The notes beneath the pieces are model-generated. The model was given only the letters and a program-made list of their open reading frames with translations. It was not told the origin of the DNA and did no database searches. A DNA stretch of 36,440 bases, from the NCBI GenBank assembly GCA_002783865.1, contig PFJE01000014.1, forward strand, positions 1 through 36,440, in the 5' to 3' direction. Position numbers and translations under genes: made by a program. This stretch comes from Sphingomonadales bacterium CG_4_10_14_3_um_filter_58_15. GTDB lineage: Bacteria > Pseudomonadota > Alphaproteobacteria > Sphingomonadales > Sphingomonadaceae. Below, one piece after another: positions 1-10,974 of the stretch (positions are counted from its first letter, which is position 1; every line of letters starts with the position of its first letter).

Positions 1-122
1 AGAAATTTGTTCCGTTCCATCCCCGCACGGGTCGGCATTTTTCTCTGAATCCAGTGCAAGACGTGCATGATCGAGCGCGCCGCAAAATCCTTGTCGTGGA
101 TATTGGGCTTATCGTCATCCAT
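1..122 (-). CDS. Partial CDS, probable DUF2062-type protein (N-terminus only)
   Basis: Reading - strand from ATG at 122: [40 protein letters not shown]..., open to the window edge; overlaps the smpB stop (coupling); 'MPT R...RNKF' resembles DUF2062 N-termini. Confidence 0.45.
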   Translation of the reverse strand, partial: MDDDKPNIHDKDFAARSIMHVLHWIQRKMPTRAGMERNKF

Positions 123-597
123 GTTCGCGCATCAGCCGTCCCTGCTGCCTTTTCCAGTCCCGGTCCTTTTCGGTTGCCCGCTTGTCCGGTGCCTTCTTGC
201 CCTTTGCCAGTGCCAGCTCCAGCTTCGCCCGGCCCTTGCTGTTAAAATAGATCGACAGCGGCACAATCGTCATGCCTTTGCGCATTACCGCGCCGTGCAG
301 CTTGTTTATCTGGCGCCGGCTCAGCAATAATTTTCGCGGGCGCGTCGGCGTGTGATTGTACCGGTTGCCATGACTCCATTCCTGAATATTGGCATTGATC
401 AGCCAGACCTCGTCATCCTTCACCTCGGCATAACTTTCCGCGATCGTGCCCGACCCGGAACGAAGCGATTTCACTTCCGTCCCGGTCAGCATGATGCCGG
501 CTTCAAACTTGTCATCGAGAAAATAGTCATAACGCGCGCGCCGGTTTTCGGCGACGACCTTCTGCTTGTCAAATTCCTCCGGCCGCGGTTTCGCCAT
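115..597 (-). CDS. smpB: SsrA-binding protein SmpB
   Basis: 160 aa with [32 protein letters not shown]...GSYAEV-like core and basic C-terminus; classic SmpB. Confidence 0.96.
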   Translation of the reverse strand: MAKPRPEEFDKQKVVAENRRARYDYFLDDKFEAGIMLTGTEVKSLRSGSGTIAESYAEVKDDEVWLINANIQEWSHGNRYNHTPTRPRKLLLSRRQINKLHGAVMRKGMTIVPLSIYFNSKGRAKLELALAKGKKAPDKRATEKDRDWKRQQGRLMREHG

Positions 598-1472
598 CAG
601 ACCAGTCCTGCGCCTTTCAGGGCAGCATCTACAGCCTTGCGGCTGGCGTCAGATGGCGGTGTCATCGGCAAGCGCAAGTCGGGCGAGAAATTGTCCAGGA
701 CCTGGGACATGGCATATTTGATGGGACCGGGAGACGCATCCGAGAACAACGCCTTGTGCAGCGGATAGAGAACGTCATTCAGTTTGCGCGCCTTGGCATA
801 ATCGCCCGCAGCGCAGGCCGCCTGAAACTCGGCGCATAATTTCGGCGCGACATTGGCGGTCACGGAAATACAGCCAATCCCGCCGGCTGCGTTGAACGCC
901 AGCGACAGCTCATCGACTCCCGACAGCATGACAAAGTCGTCGGCACAGTTCAGACGATGCGCGGTCACCCGGTCGAGGTCGCCGCTGGCATCCTTAATCG
1001 CGACCACGTTTGGCAACTTCGATAACGCCGCCACCGTGTCGGGCATGATATCCGTAACGGTCCGTGCTGGGACGTTGTACAGGATCAAGGGCAAATCAAC
1101 ATTTTCGGTCAGGGTGGTAAAATGGGCGGTGATGCCTTCCTGATTGGGGCGGTTGTAATAAGGTGCTACAACGAGACCCGCAGCGGCTCCGCATTTCTTT
1201 GAGAAATTGAGATGCAACATGGCGTTGGTTGTGTCGTTGGACCCGCAGCCCGCGATAACCGGCACCCGGCCGGCAGCTTGCTCTATGCATATTTCGATCA
1301 CCCGATGATGTTCGGCATTCGACAATGTAGATGATTCACCGGTTGTTCCGCACGGCACGAGCGCGCTGCTGCCCTGGTCGATCTGCCAGTCTACCAGAGC
1401 GCGAAACTGGTCTTCAGCAAACGATCCGTCGCGAAAGGGAGTCGCCAGAGCCGGTATTGAGCCCGAGAACAT
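597..1472 (-). CDS. dapA: 4-hydroxy-tetrahydrodipicolinate synthase
   Basis: 291 aa; [49 protein letters not shown] motifs. Confidence 0.96.
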   Translation of the reverse strand: MFSGSIPALATPFRDGSFAEDQFRALVDWQIDQGSSALVPCGTTGESSTLSNAEHHRVIEICIEQAAGRVPVIAGCGSNDTTNAMLHLNFSKKCGAAAGLVVAPYYNRPNQEGITAHFTTLTENVDLPLILYNVPARTVTDIMPDTVAALSKLPNVVAIKDASGDLDRVTAHRLNCADDFVMLSGVDELSLAFNAAGGIGCISVTANVAPKLCAEFQAACAAGDYAKARKLNDVLYPLHKALFSDASPGPIKYAMSQVLDNFSPDLRLPMTPPSDASRKAVDAALKGAGLV

Positions 1473-1586
1473 CTAATAATCCTTTATGTTTCCCTTGGAA
1501 ATTGGCAAAGTCGCCACCAAGTCATTTTCAATATTAACGGTGATATAGTTCGCCGTTCAGCGCCTGATAAGGAGCCTAACCGTAAA

Positions 1587-3578
1587 ATGTCCAGCATGGT
1601 ATCAAGATTTGTTATTGCAACGCTGCTTTTCACCCCCGCCACCTGCATGGCAGCCGATAATATCGGCGAGCAAATGGGCTGGCAAAATGAAAGCGCCGGC
1701 CTGTCCGATCCGACTGGCGGCAATGCGGTGCTGGGCCTGCAACGCTGGCGCGTGTTGACGCAATCCGACAATTATTCATTCGAGGATTATGCCGGATTTC
1801 TGGTAACCTTCCCCGGATGGCCGGAAGACACCAGAATGCAGCGCAACGCCGAACAGGCGATCAATATCAACAGCTTTTCACCAGCTCGCGTTCTGGCCTT
1901 TTTCTCACGATTCGAACCGACCACCAACGCCGGCGCGGCCAAATATGCAGTTGCCCTGCAGGCCAGCGGCGAGCGGGATAAAGCCAATCAATGGGCCAGA
2001 ACGGCCTGGCGCGGCGGGACGCTGACCGACGAAGATGAAGCGGCGCTGCTTTCACGATTCAGTTCCGCCTTCAGCATCGAAGACCATGATGCGCGCATGG
2101 ATGCCCTGTTGTGGGCGAGAGCGACGCGCGACGCAGCGCGCCAGCTTGGTTTCACCTCGCCTGCGCGGCGCCCGGTGTTCGAGGCCAGACTGGCCCAGCT
2201 GACCGAATCCTCCGATGCCAATGAAAAGGCCACCGCGGTCGGTGCCATCGCCCGCGATGACGCCGGTTATCTGGCCGATCGCGCCCGCTATCTGCGCAAC
2301 AGCGGCCAAAGCTACGCGGCGCGCCAGCTGCTCGCCACCCGTTTGCCACTGCGCGTCAAGCCCGCCTCTCCCGACACCTGGTTCGAGGCGATGCTGATCA
2401 ACGCGGAAGCGGCTGCCAACGACCGGCAATGGTCGGTGGCCTACGATATCGCCTCAAAAATTGATGACGCCTATTATGTTCCGACGCGGATCGCTGACCA
2501 GAATTCCCGGGTGCGCGACAAATATTCGGATCTGGCGTGGATTGCCGGCACCGCCGCCCTCAACGGAATGCGGCAACCAGCCAAGGCTGTGCCGATGTTC
2601 GATCTGTACGCGCAATCCTATGACTCGCCCAATATTACCTCCAAAGGCTATTACTGGGCCGGACGTGCGGCTGCTGAAGCCGGGCAAGCCGACCAGGCCA
2701 AGGCCTATTTCGAGAAAGCAGCGGCTTTTCCCGACTATTTCTATGGCCAATTGTCGCTTGAGCGCCTGGGCCGTCCGCTGCCAGTGTTCAACCGCAAGCC
2801 GGCAGTCGAAATCACCGACAAAGACCGCGAAGCTTATGACAATGAACCTCTGGTCATCGCGGCCAAGGCCTCCACCCGCACCGGTCCCTGGAGCGAGCAG
2901 ATCCGCTTTCACCGCGCCCTCGCTTATAACGCCAAGACCGCCAAGGACTATATGCTGCTCAGCGATCTGGCGACCCGTATCGGCGCCCGCGATCTCGGTG
3001 TGATCAAGGGTATCAGCGCTCTCGGCGCCGGCGTCGGCCCGATCGACGATACCTCCTTCCCTACGATGCAGGTTCCCTTTGGCCATGAAAGCACCTGGAC
3101 CCTGATCCATGCCATCACCCGACAGGAAAGCCAGTTTGCCGAGGGCGCAATCAGCCATGCCGGTGCGCGCGGGCTGATGCAGTTGATGCCCGGCACCGCC
3201 CGGGAACAGTCCGGGAAGGCCAACCTGTCCTACAACGCCTCCTCGCTGACCGCCGACCCGCAATATAATATCAAGCTCGGCAGCGGCTATATCCAGCGGA
3301 TGATGGATTATTACGGCGGCAGCTACCCTCTCGCGGTCGCGGCTTATAATGCCGGACCCGGCAATGTGAACAAATGGCTCCGCGCCAATGGCGATCCCCG
3401 CATGGGCGGTATCGACTGGGTCCAGTGGATCGAGGATATCCCGATTTCGGAGACGCGCAACTATGTAAAGCGCGTGCTCGAAAATGCGGTCGTCTATGAC
3501 ACGAAGAATCCACGCGGACCAACGATCCGCAGCGATACACCGCTGTCGCGCTATATCGGGAAAAATTACAAGGGGTAG
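1587..3578 (+). CDS. Soluble lytic murein transglycosylase (SLT domain)
   Basis: 663 aa; signal peptide; C-terminal ITRQESQFAEGAISHAGARGLMQLMPGTA ... YNAGPGNV ... IPISETRNYVKRVLEN. Confidence 0.92.
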   Translation: MSSMVSRFVIATLLFTPATCMAADNIGEQMGWQNESAGLSDPTGGNAVLGLQRWRVLTQSDNYSFEDYAGFLVTFPGWPEDTRMQRNAEQAININSFSPARVLAFFSRFEPTTNAGAAKYAVALQASGERDKANQWARTAWRGGTLTDEDEAALLSRFSSAFSIEDHDARMDALLWARATRDAARQLGFTSPARRPVFEARLAQLTESSDANEKATAVGAIARDDAGYLADRARYLRNSGQSYAARQLLATRLPLRVKPASPDTWFEAMLINAEAAANDRQWSVAYDIASKIDDAYYVPTRIADQNSRVRDKYSDLAWIAGTAALNGMRQPAKAVPMFDLYAQSYDSPNITSKGYYWAGRAAAEAGQADQAKAYFEKAAAFPDYFYGQLSLERLGRPLPVFNRKPAVEITDKDREAYDNEPLVIAAKASTRTGPWSEQIRFHRALAYNAKTAKDYMLLSDLATRIGARDLGVIKGISALGAGVGPIDDTSFPTMQVPFGHESTWTLIHAITRQESQFAEGAISHAGARGLMQLMPGTAREQSGKANLSYNASSLTADPQYNIKLGSGYIQRMMDYYGGSYPLAVAAYNAGPGNVNKWLRANGDPRMGGIDWVQWIEDIPISETRNYVKRVLENAVVYDTKNPRGPTIRSDTPLSRYIGKNYKG

Positions 3579-3971
3579 GGCGGGGGACGTCGCATGTGGC
3601 AGCACAACGGTCCGTCGCTGCCTGATGCTATAACCGTAATTCAGCTCTCTTGGGTATTGTTGCTACTACCACCGCAATCGAAAGCCCTCCATTGATCAAC
3701 ATGGGGAAGTAGCGTTTCGCCATAAACCAAAATATAGTGCATCGTCAAAACTAGCGGCGGCTCAATAGACCGACAGATAAAGAAAAAGTTGGTGCACCCG
3801 ACTGAACTCAATCGAGTTGCGTACACCTTCGGAAGACAATTCGAGGGTAGCGCCGTTACCGATTGACAACCTTATTTGTCCTGCTAAATTTTTCGCTTGG
3901 CATGCGCCGCCGTCTCGAAACATTTTTCTGTGTGTCGCTCCGAATGCCATATTTGCAAATAGGGGGTTTGC

Positions 3972-4490
3972 ATGCGTATATCCTTCGGATTGGTAGTTTT
4001 GAGTTTTGCTGTTTCGGCCTGCTCTGGCACGGAGGAGGATGCAAATTCACCCAATGTGCGGGAGGAGGCAAGCCGCGCTGCTCTTGTGTCTGCCGACTAC
4101 CGCAAATCTTTTGACCGTGCATGGGAAATGGCTGGTGAGGGCCGAAGTCCGACAACGGCGTGTGCTGGCGTTGTTGGCAAGGCAGTTGGCCTTCTACAAA
4201 CCACGGCGACCGATGGACAGCCGCGTGCTGATGCATTGGCAGCGCTAGATGCCTGTTATGTTCAGGTGATGGCTCGCTTTGTAGATGCGAAGCTCGCGGA
4301 AGGTAATCAAGGAAGCTCGGGATGTATCAGCTTGCTGTCAACGCTGCCAGTTCATCGTAGCTCACTTGGCAGCTTTTTGGACGATGTTGGCGAAAACAAA
4401 GCTGATTACGATCGCCGTCTGAACGAGCTGATTGGCGACAAAGTAGGTTCGGCTTGCCCCGATTCCGTATCCGTTCTTCTGGGCACGTAA
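3972..4490 (+). CDS. Hypothetical lipoprotein
   Basis: 172 aa; N-terminal MRISFGLVVLSFAVSACSG lipobox-like signal. Confidence 0.6.
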   Translation: MRISFGLVVLSFAVSACSGTEEDANSPNVREEASRAALVSADYRKSFDRAWEMAGEGRSPTTACAGVVGKAVGLLQTTATDGQPRADALAALDACYVQVMARFVDAKLAEGNQGSSGCISLLSTLPVHRSSLGSFLDDVGENKADYDRRLNELIGDKVGSACPDSVSVLLGT

Positions 4491-4574
4491 CTTTACCTCT
4501 ATTTGAGTAGATGTCCGGATAGTTCAATCCAATGGATACGTAAGTCTAACAATTCATGCTAACGGGAGAGCAAC

Positions 4575-5009
4575 ATGAAAATCATCCAATTCGCGAAAAT
4601 GACAGCCGGGACTGCCTTGGTTTTTCTTGCATCCTGCGGACAAAATGACACTGCAGGAGCTGAGTCCGCTGGTGACGAGACCGAAATTTCGACCGCTGGT
4701 GAAGCCGTAAGCCGCGATTGGATTCCTGCCGGGATTATTCTGCCTCAACCACATACCGTGATTCGAGACAGTAAGCTGGGTACCCGAACATATATTTTGC
4801 AGGTCGTGGTTGAGAAAGATCCCAAAGATCAATTTCCACAATGGCAAGCCGCACTCGAACAGGCTGGCTATGAGATCGACGACAGCATGCTGTTTGATGG
4901 CAGAATCCTGTTCCAGGGGGCAGAGGTAGAAAGCGGTCAAATTGCGGTTTCACAGCCAGAAGATCAGAAGGGTTATATGATCCAGATCGATGTCAGCAAG
5001 GTCTCATAA
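4575..5009 (+). CDS. Hypothetical lipoprotein
   Basis: 144 aa; lipobox ALVFLASCG; RBS-like GGGAGAG upstream of the ATG. Confidence 0.6.
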   Translation: MKIIQFAKMTAGTALVFLASCGQNDTAGAESAGDETEISTAGEAVSRDWIPAGIILPQPHTVIRDSKLGTRTYILQVVVEKDPKDQFPQWQAALEQAGYEIDDSMLFDGRILFQGAEVESGQIAVSQPEDQKGYMIQIDVSKVS

Positions 5010-5158
5010 CAGGAAGACATGGTAACCGGCCTGATGGTCTCGTCGCGAATGCCGCACCTGTTGGAAATGCAGCTATCCACAGTCGAATAGAGACGATAGG
5101 GATAAGCATTCGATCATGGTCTGCAGGGCTTGGTTGACACGATCGCCTGCCTAACCGT

Positions 5159-5944
5159 CTAATCCTCCACCTTATACCCAAATGCCTTGTTCGCCAGCTT
5201 CACCAGTGCCGGATCAGCGTCGGGCAAATTCTCCGGCAACGCCGCCTCCAGCGACTCCGCGACATGAGTCATCGAAGCAATGCGCGCCGATTTCTTGTCG
5301 TTGCCGGCTATCACTTTCCATGGTGCCCAGCGCGTGTCGGTAAATTCGAACATGTCGTGCATCGCGTCGAGATATTCGCTGCGCTTCGACCGATTGCGAA
5401 AATCCTCGGCGCTGATTTTCCAGCGCTTGTGCGGCGTATCCAGTCGCTTGGTCAGACGCTCGTCCTGCTCCTCCTGGGTGGTATGCAAGAACAGCTTCAC
5501 CAGATTGGTGCCGCCGTCGATCTGCTGCGCTTCAAATTCGTTAATCTCGTCATAACCGCGCTTCCAGTCGGTCGGCTCGCAAAATCCCTCGACCCGCTCG
5601 ACCAGAACGCGGCCGTACCAGCTGCGGTCGAACACGCCGATTTCGCGGCTGCCCGGCAGCTTCTGCCAGAAGCGCCAGAGGAAATGGCGGTCTTTTTCCT
5701 CCTTGGTCGGCGCGCCGATCGGCCAGACATCATAATAGCGCGGGTCCCATTCCCCGGTCATCCGGCGGATCGCACCGCCCTTACCGGCCGCATCCCAGCC
5801 CTCGAACACCAATATCGACCGGCTGCCATGGATGATATGCTTGAAATGAATCCGGGCAAGACGGTCCTGCAGGCTGGCGAGCTCGCTATCATAGTCACCG
5901 TCGAATGACTTGCCGCTTTCATAGTCGGACAGGTTTATGGTCAT
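5159..5944 (-). CDS. ppk2: Polyphosphate kinase 2 family protein
   Basis: Walker A-like FEGWDAAGKGGAI, DRSWYGRVLVERV, FLHTTQEEQDERL; likely start MTINLSDYESG (5944). The longer ORF start at 5989 reads through a repeat arm. Confidence 0.9.
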   Translation of the reverse strand: MTINLSDYESGKSFDGDYDSELASLQDRLARIHFKHIIHGSRSILVFEGWDAAGKGGAIRRMTGEWDPRYYDVWPIGAPTKEEKDRHFLWRFWQKLPGSREIGVFDRSWYGRVLVERVEGFCEPTDWKRGYDEINEFEAQQIDGGTNLVKLFLHTTQEEQDERLTKRLDTPHKRWKISAEDFRNRSKRSEYLDAMHDMFEFTDTRWAPWKVIAGNDKKSARIASMTHVAESLEAALPENLPDADPALVKLANKAFGYKVED

Positions 5945-5951
5945 TTTCACT

Positions 5952-6044
5952 CCATTTGCCCTGAGCCTGGACACCCGCGGGGCGAACAAAGCGTGGCAGC
6001 ATCTATTGTCTGTGAACGGACTTCGACACGTTCATCCTGAATGG
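5952..6044. repeat. Degenerate REP-like inverted repeat
   Basis: Left arm CCATTTGCCCTGAGCCTGGAC (5952-) and right arm CTTCGACACGTTCATCCTGAATGG (6021-6044), related to the arms at 7981-8051. Confidence 0.45.
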
Positions 6045-6094
6045 AACACTCTATATCAGATGCGCGCAAACAACCAATTGGTTAACCGTGATCG

Positions 6095-7066
6095 TTATCG
6101 CTGATTTTCAACGCCTCCAGATTGCCGCAATGCCCATTCATCGAGCGCGCGTTGATGATCGCTCACCCGCTGTAATGATTGGGTCACTTCGATCTTTCCG
6201 GGCGATAGCCGTTCCGCTTCTTCGTAAAGGGCCAGCGCCGCTTCGAGCTCGCCGCGCTGCTCGGCGCAAAGCGCGCGATTGAACAGCAGGGAGATGTGAA
6301 CCATTCCGTTCGCGGCGGCTTCGTCCCACATCCGGCAGGCCTCTTGCGGATCATTTTTGGTCATTTTGACCGCGGCCTTGAAATATTGCCCCTCCGCTTT
6401 GCTCATGCCCTTGCGGCTTTCCAATATCCTGATCTCCTGACGATATTGTGCTGGCGCCAGATCGTTGCGAATCGCGTTGGCCGTGTCGGAGAGCATGGTC
6501 CGGATCACCGACTCGCTACTGGCGAAGTCCTGATCATCGCCGAAACATACTGTCTGTTCGTTTTTATGGGGAAAGCTCTCCGTATAAAGGCTCCGCCCGT
6601 CACTATATCGAGTCCCTCGCACCTGCGCCCGAAAATCGATCGTCCGGGTCACGCAATCGACGTCGATATTCTTGTAGGTGACACATTTGTCCTTGTCATC
6701 GCGCTCGATGCAGCGCCGCCGTTTTGCGACCGTCTCATATTGGTCGATGCCGGCGGTGACATTGCCGGACAGACTCGCGTCCGGTTCCACCGCAGACCGC
6801 CCGCCGATCACATCAAAATAGGGTTGACCAAATATCGTCACGGCAGACAGCCGGTCTTCCACCTCGAACGCCAGCGCCCGGCCATCGCGACCACCAAAAC
6901 GGTCGATGGTAATGGATTGAATGTCAGTAAATTCAGGGGAATTGGCGGGTGTCATCCCGTCGATGACCAAAATCTCCGCCTGCGCATTGCCAGAGAAGCA
7001 GGTTAGCGCCAGCAGGATGGCACCGGTCACGGTCGTTGTTGCGTTCAATAATCTGTTCATGTCCAT
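6095..7066 (-). CDS. Hypothetical secreted protein with TPR-like C-terminus
   Basis: 323 aa; signal peptide; C-terminal AAANGMVHISLLFNRALCAEQRGELEAALALYEEAERLSPG (TPR-like). Confidence 0.7.
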   Translation of the reverse strand: MDMNRLLNATTTVTGAILLALTCFSGNAQAEILVIDGMTPANSPEFTDIQSITIDRFGGRDGRALAFEVEDRLSAVTIFGQPYFDVIGGRSAVEPDASLSGNVTAGIDQYETVAKRRRCIERDDKDKCVTYKNIDVDCVTRTIDFRAQVRGTRYSDGRSLYTESFPHKNEQTVCFGDDQDFASSESVIRTMLSDTANAIRNDLAPAQYRQEIRILESRKGMSKAEGQYFKAAVKMTKNDPQEACRMWDEAAANGMVHISLLFNRALCAEQRGELEAALALYEEAERLSPGKIEVTQSLQRVSDHQRALDEWALRQSGGVENQR

Positions 7067-7116
7067 CCCCCGCAGTTTGGCCGTTCACAAATATCGATAC
7101 TAATATGAATATACTC

Positions 7117-7971
7117 TTAGCCGTTGATGATCAAATCGGCAATCCGTTTTGGCTCCTGCATCGGCATAAAATGGGTGAGATCGGCCAGATAAACGTCCTT
7201 TCCCACGGCGAAACGAGCCGCCAGTTGCGGGGGCGTCGGCGAGGATGCGAAATCAAAGGTGCCTTGCTGTTCCAGCTGTGGTGCCCTCAGAACGATCACC
7301 GGTTGTGCAATCTTTTCGATCAGCGGATAGGGATCGACAGAAGCGCTGGTGGCGTAGACCGAGCCTTCGGTTTTCGGTGGGCAGGCCAGCTCAAAACCCC
7401 CTTCGCCATCGGGCAACAGCCCATATTCGCAATAATCGTGCAGCACCGCCGGATCCCACAGCCTGTAGGGATGACGATCCTCGAACCGCTCGAACATTTC
7501 CTGCGGCCCGGTCCAGGAATTGCGCCGGCGCGCAACCATCTCGTAGGAATCGCTGTAATTGGGCGCCTTCCGATAGACTTCACGGGTCATGATCACCGGA
7601 TCGATCAGCACCAGTTTTTTCACGCTATCCGGAATTTGCGCCACCATCTGGACCAGACAATGGCCGCCCATGCTGTGGCCGACACCAATATCGAAACCGA
7701 TGCCCAGAGATTTGACCAATTCCGACGTCGCGCCGGCAATCATGGCCCAATCCCGGATCTCCGGTGTGGCACTGCGACCATGGCCGAGCTGATCGACAGC
7801 CACGACATGCGTGCCAACGGGAAAGGCATCCACGACCTTGTCCCAGCAACGGGCATGGAAACCGGTCGCGTGGAGCAGCAGAACCGACAGGCCTTCGCCT
7901 GCCTGGCCCCATTCGAAATAGCAGATATCGCCATGCGAGGACGGGAAATGATGTTCTTGGGGGTGCGTCAT
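7117..7971 (-). CDS. Alpha/beta hydrolase
   Basis: 284 aa; LLLHATGFHARCWD, GVGHSMGGH nucleophile elbow, C-terminal H. Confidence 0.85.
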   Translation of the reverse strand: MTHPQEHHFPSSHGDICYFEWGQAGEGLSVLLLHATGFHARCWDKVVDAFPVGTHVVAVDQLGHGRSATPEIRDWAMIAGATSELVKSLGIGFDIGVGHSMGGHCLVQMVAQIPDSVKKLVLIDPVIMTREVYRKAPNYSDSYEMVARRRNSWTGPQEMFERFEDRHPYRLWDPAVLHDYCEYGLLPDGEGGFELACPPKTEGSVYATSASVDPYPLIEKIAQPVIVLRAPQLEQQGTFDFASSPTPPQLAARFAVGKDVYLADLTHFMPMQEPKRIADLIING

Positions 7972-7980
7972 ATGTTGATT

Positions 7981-8051
7981 CCGTTAGTCCTGAGCCTGTC
8001 GAAGGGCGCCTCTCGTCGATAAGCATGGTTCGACAGGCTCACCACTAACGG
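7981..8051. repeat. REP-like inverted repeat (paired palindromic arms)
   Basis: CCGTTAGTCCTGAGCCTGTCGAA (7981-8003) versus TTCGACAGGCTCACCACTAACGG (8029-8051): reverse complements at 21 of 23 positions. Confidence 0.85.
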
Positions 8052-8059
8052 ATTTGGGC

Positions 8060-9844
8060 CTAACCTTCCTTCGGCGGTTCGACCACGCGAATATGCAGTT
8101 CCCGCAATTGTTTGGCAGCAACCGGACTCGGCGCGTTCATCATCAGGTCTTCGGCCTTCTGGTTCATCGGGAACAGCACCACCTCGCGGATATTCGGCTC
8201 GTTGGCCAGCATCATCACGATCCGGTCGACGCCCGGCGCCGAGCCACCATGCGGCGGTGCGCCATATTTCAGCGCGTTGATCATGCCGGAAAATTCGGTG
8301 TCGACCTGCTCCTTCGTGTAACCGGCGATCTCGAATGCCTTGTACATGATGTCGGGCCGGTGGTTCCGGATCGCGCCAGACGACAGTTCGATGCCGTTGC
8401 AGACAATATCATATTGCCAGGCGAGAATGTCGAGCGGGTCTTGGTTTTCCAGCGCTTCCAGCTCGCCCTGCGGCATCGAGAAGGGGTTGTGCGAGAAATC
8501 CATCTTCTTCAGTTCGTCGTCATATTCGAACATCGGATAGTCGACGATCCAGCAGAATTTGAAGGCGTTCTTGTCGATCAGATCGAGCTGTTCCGCCGTC
8601 CGCGTCCGCGCGACACCAGCGAGTTTCGCCGCATCGGCTTCCTTGCCTGCCGCAAAGAACACGCCATCGTCGGGACCACAACCAAGATCGGCGAGCAATT
8701 TCGCGGTACCTTCTTCACCGTGGTTCTTGGCGATCGGCCCGCCAGCCGCACCTTCCTTCATGTTGATATAACCGAGGCCGGCAAAACCTTCGCCGCGCGC
8801 CCAGTCATTCATCGCATCGAAGAATTTGCGGCTGTTCTTGCCCGCTTCCGGTGCAACAAAGGCGCGCACCGTGCCGCCGGTCGAGGTGATCTTGTCGAAC
8901 AGGCCGAAACCGGAGCCCTTGAAATGCTCGGAAACATCCTGAATGATGATCGGGTTGCGCAGGTCCGGCTTGTCATTGCCATATTTCAGCATCGATTCCT
9001 TGTAGGGAATGCGAGGAAATTCACCGGCCGGAGTGACCGAACGACCGTCAGCGAATTCCTCGAACACCCCAGCCAGAACCGGCTCCAGCGTCTGGAACAC
9101 ATCTTCCTGGGTGACAAAGCTCATTTCGAAATCGAGCTGGTAAAATTCGCCCGGCGAACGGTCGGCGCGGGCGTCTTCGTCGCGGAAACAGGGGGCGATC
9201 TGGAAATAGCGGTCGAAGCCGGCGACCATCAGCATCTGCTTGAACATCTGCGGCGCCTGCGGCAGCGCGTAGAATTTGCCGGGATGGACGCGGCTCGGCA
9301 CCAGATAGTCGCGCGCGCCTTCTGGCGAAGAAGCGGTCAGGATCGGCGTCTGGAATTCGGTAAAGCCCTGGTCGGTCATCCGCTTGCGCAGGCTGGCGAT
9401 GACCTTCGAGCGCAGCATCATATTGGCGTGGACCGACTCGCGGCGCAGGTCGAGAAAGCGATAGCGCAGCCGGATATCCTCCGGATATTCCTGCTCGCCG
9501 AACACCGGCATCGGCAATTCTTCGGCCGGGCCCTGCATGTCCACCGTATCGGCGACCAGCTCGACTTCGCCGGTCGGCAGATTTGTGTTCACTGTTTCAT
9601 CATCGCGGGCGACGACCTTGCCAGTGACCGTGACCACAGACTCCACTCGCGCGCCATCGAGCATTTTGAACGCCTCGCTGCCAGTCTCGCTGACAATCTG
9701 GGTCAGGCCGAAATGGTCGCGCAGGTCAACAAACAGCAGATTGCCGTGATCGCGCTTGCGATGGATCCAGCCGGACAGACGAACGGTTTCGCCGACGTCC
9801 GAAGAGCGGAGCGCGGAACAATTATGGGTGCGATATGCGTGCAT
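8060..9844 (-). CDS. aspS: Aspartyl-tRNA synthetase (bacterial-type)
   Basis: [49 protein letters not shown] ... [25 protein letters not shown] ... [14 protein letters not shown]; start at MHAYRT (9844), the ORF extension is not AspRS. Confidence 0.97.
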   Translation of the reverse strand: MHAYRTHNCSALRSSDVGETVRLSGWIHRKRDHGNLLFVDLRDHFGLTQIVSETGSEAFKMLDGARVESVVTVTGKVVARDDETVNTNLPTGEVELVADTVDMQGPAEELPMPVFGEQEYPEDIRLRYRFLDLRRESVHANMMLRSKVIASLRKRMTDQGFTEFQTPILTASSPEGARDYLVPSRVHPGKFYALPQAPQMFKQMLMVAGFDRYFQIAPCFRDEDARADRSPGEFYQLDFEMSFVTQEDVFQTLEPVLAGVFEEFADGRSVTPAGEFPRIPYKESMLKYGNDKPDLRNPIIIQDVSEHFKGSGFGLFDKITSTGGTVRAFVAPEAGKNSRKFFDAMNDWARGEGFAGLGYINMKEGAAGGPIAKNHGEEGTAKLLADLGCGPDDGVFFAAGKEADAAKLAGVARTRTAEQLDLIDKNAFKFCWIVDYPMFEYDDELKKMDFSHNPFSMPQGELEALENQDPLDILAWQYDIVCNGIELSSGAIRNHRPDIMYKAFEIAGYTKEQVDTEFSGMINALKYGAPPHGGSAPGVDRIVMMLANEPNIREVVLFPMNQKAEDLMMNAPSPVAAKQLRELHIRVVEPPKEG

Positions 9845-10265
9845 GATAGACCTTTGGAAATCGGGTGCTTTCCCAGTTGGAAAGATTGGAGGCGTAACAC
9901 AGGTCTGCGGGCCATTTGTCAAGGCTTGAGATTGCCGGAACGGGCGGTGCGCGGCACAGGATGCAGAGTTTTGGATGTCAGGGCTATTCCGGAATCGGCC
10001 TCTAGCTTTGGCTTTTGTGCACGGCAAAAATTGGGTGGGAAGTGGGCTAACAGGTTTTGGATTGGGAATTAAGAAAGCAGACTTTGGTTGGATCGGCAGG
10101 AATCAAATAGATTGTGTCGTTCACCGATGCAAAAGAGTTCGTTGAAGCGTTCCGTTCGCTAAGATTTCTAGATTTAGAGTGTAGCTCGCTCAAATTACTT
10201 GAATGGCGTAGCATAGGGATCTACTGTTCAGTGGGACGTAGCCACAGCGATGAGGTAAAGTAATA

Positions 10266-10974
10266 ATGGCCAAATGTACCGCACCAGTTCGCGGCCATAC
10301 GGGCGGCGGCGCGGCGTCCTGCCCAGTGTGCTCTAGCCGATCGCGTTACGGCGGCTACAGTCGCTATGACTCTGGATCATACTCCTCGCCTTCATACTCC
10401 TCTTCAGGAAGCAGCAGCGGTCGGAGCATTGGAGGCGGGTCGGGGAGTCGCACAAAAAAGGCACCTTGGTCGGGAGCAGGCTCGGCAACATGGTACACAC
10501 CTGAGCAAGTGCGGGCACTCACGCCGGTTCGCGAAAATGTCGAGAGCATAGCGGCGTCGCAACCTGACCTTCGAGATGTGTTTCTATGTCACGCATGGGA
10601 TGACAGACAGGGCTCTGCCAAGCAACTCAATGATCTGCTCGAAGCGCGGGGCGTCCGCGTGTGGTTCAGTGAGAAAGACCTTGGCCTCGGGGTGCCGATG
10701 ATGCGGGCGATCGACAGAGGCTTGGTGAATTCGCGCGTCGGCATTGTTTTGGTAACCCCCCGCCATGTTGCAACGGCTTAAGGCGGAAGGCGTGGCAGAC
10801 AAAGAGCTTTCAGCGCTGCTCCGGCGCGAGAGACTCGTGCCGGTTGCTCACGGAACGACTTATGAAGAGCTTGAGAAAGTTAGCCTCCTTCTAGCCTCCC
10901 GTGCGGGGCTTAGCACCGCAGAAGAGACGATGTCGGAAGTTGCAACGAAGATCGCCGAACTTGTCGCTGCTTAG
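10266..10974 (+). pseudogene. TIR-domain protein interrupted by a frameshift at a C6 tract
   Basis: ORF 10266-10781 carries a Cys-containing N-terminus and TIR start (DVFLCHAWDDRQGSAKQLNDLLEARGVRVWFSEKDLGLG...VGIVLVTP); the TIR remainder continues in another frame from 10765 (MLQRLKAEGVADKELSALLRRERLVPVAHGTTYEELEKVS...). The frames join at CCCCCC 10756-10761. Confidence 0.75.

Noticed and set aside
2454-3605. 383-aa - strand ORF opposite the lytic transglycosylase
   Set aside because: Shadow ORF in a GC-rich gene with no domain signature.
8054-10072. 672-aa + strand ORF opposite aspS
   Set aside because: Shadow ORF: codon bias of the GC-rich antisense strand; the - strand is unambiguous AspRS.
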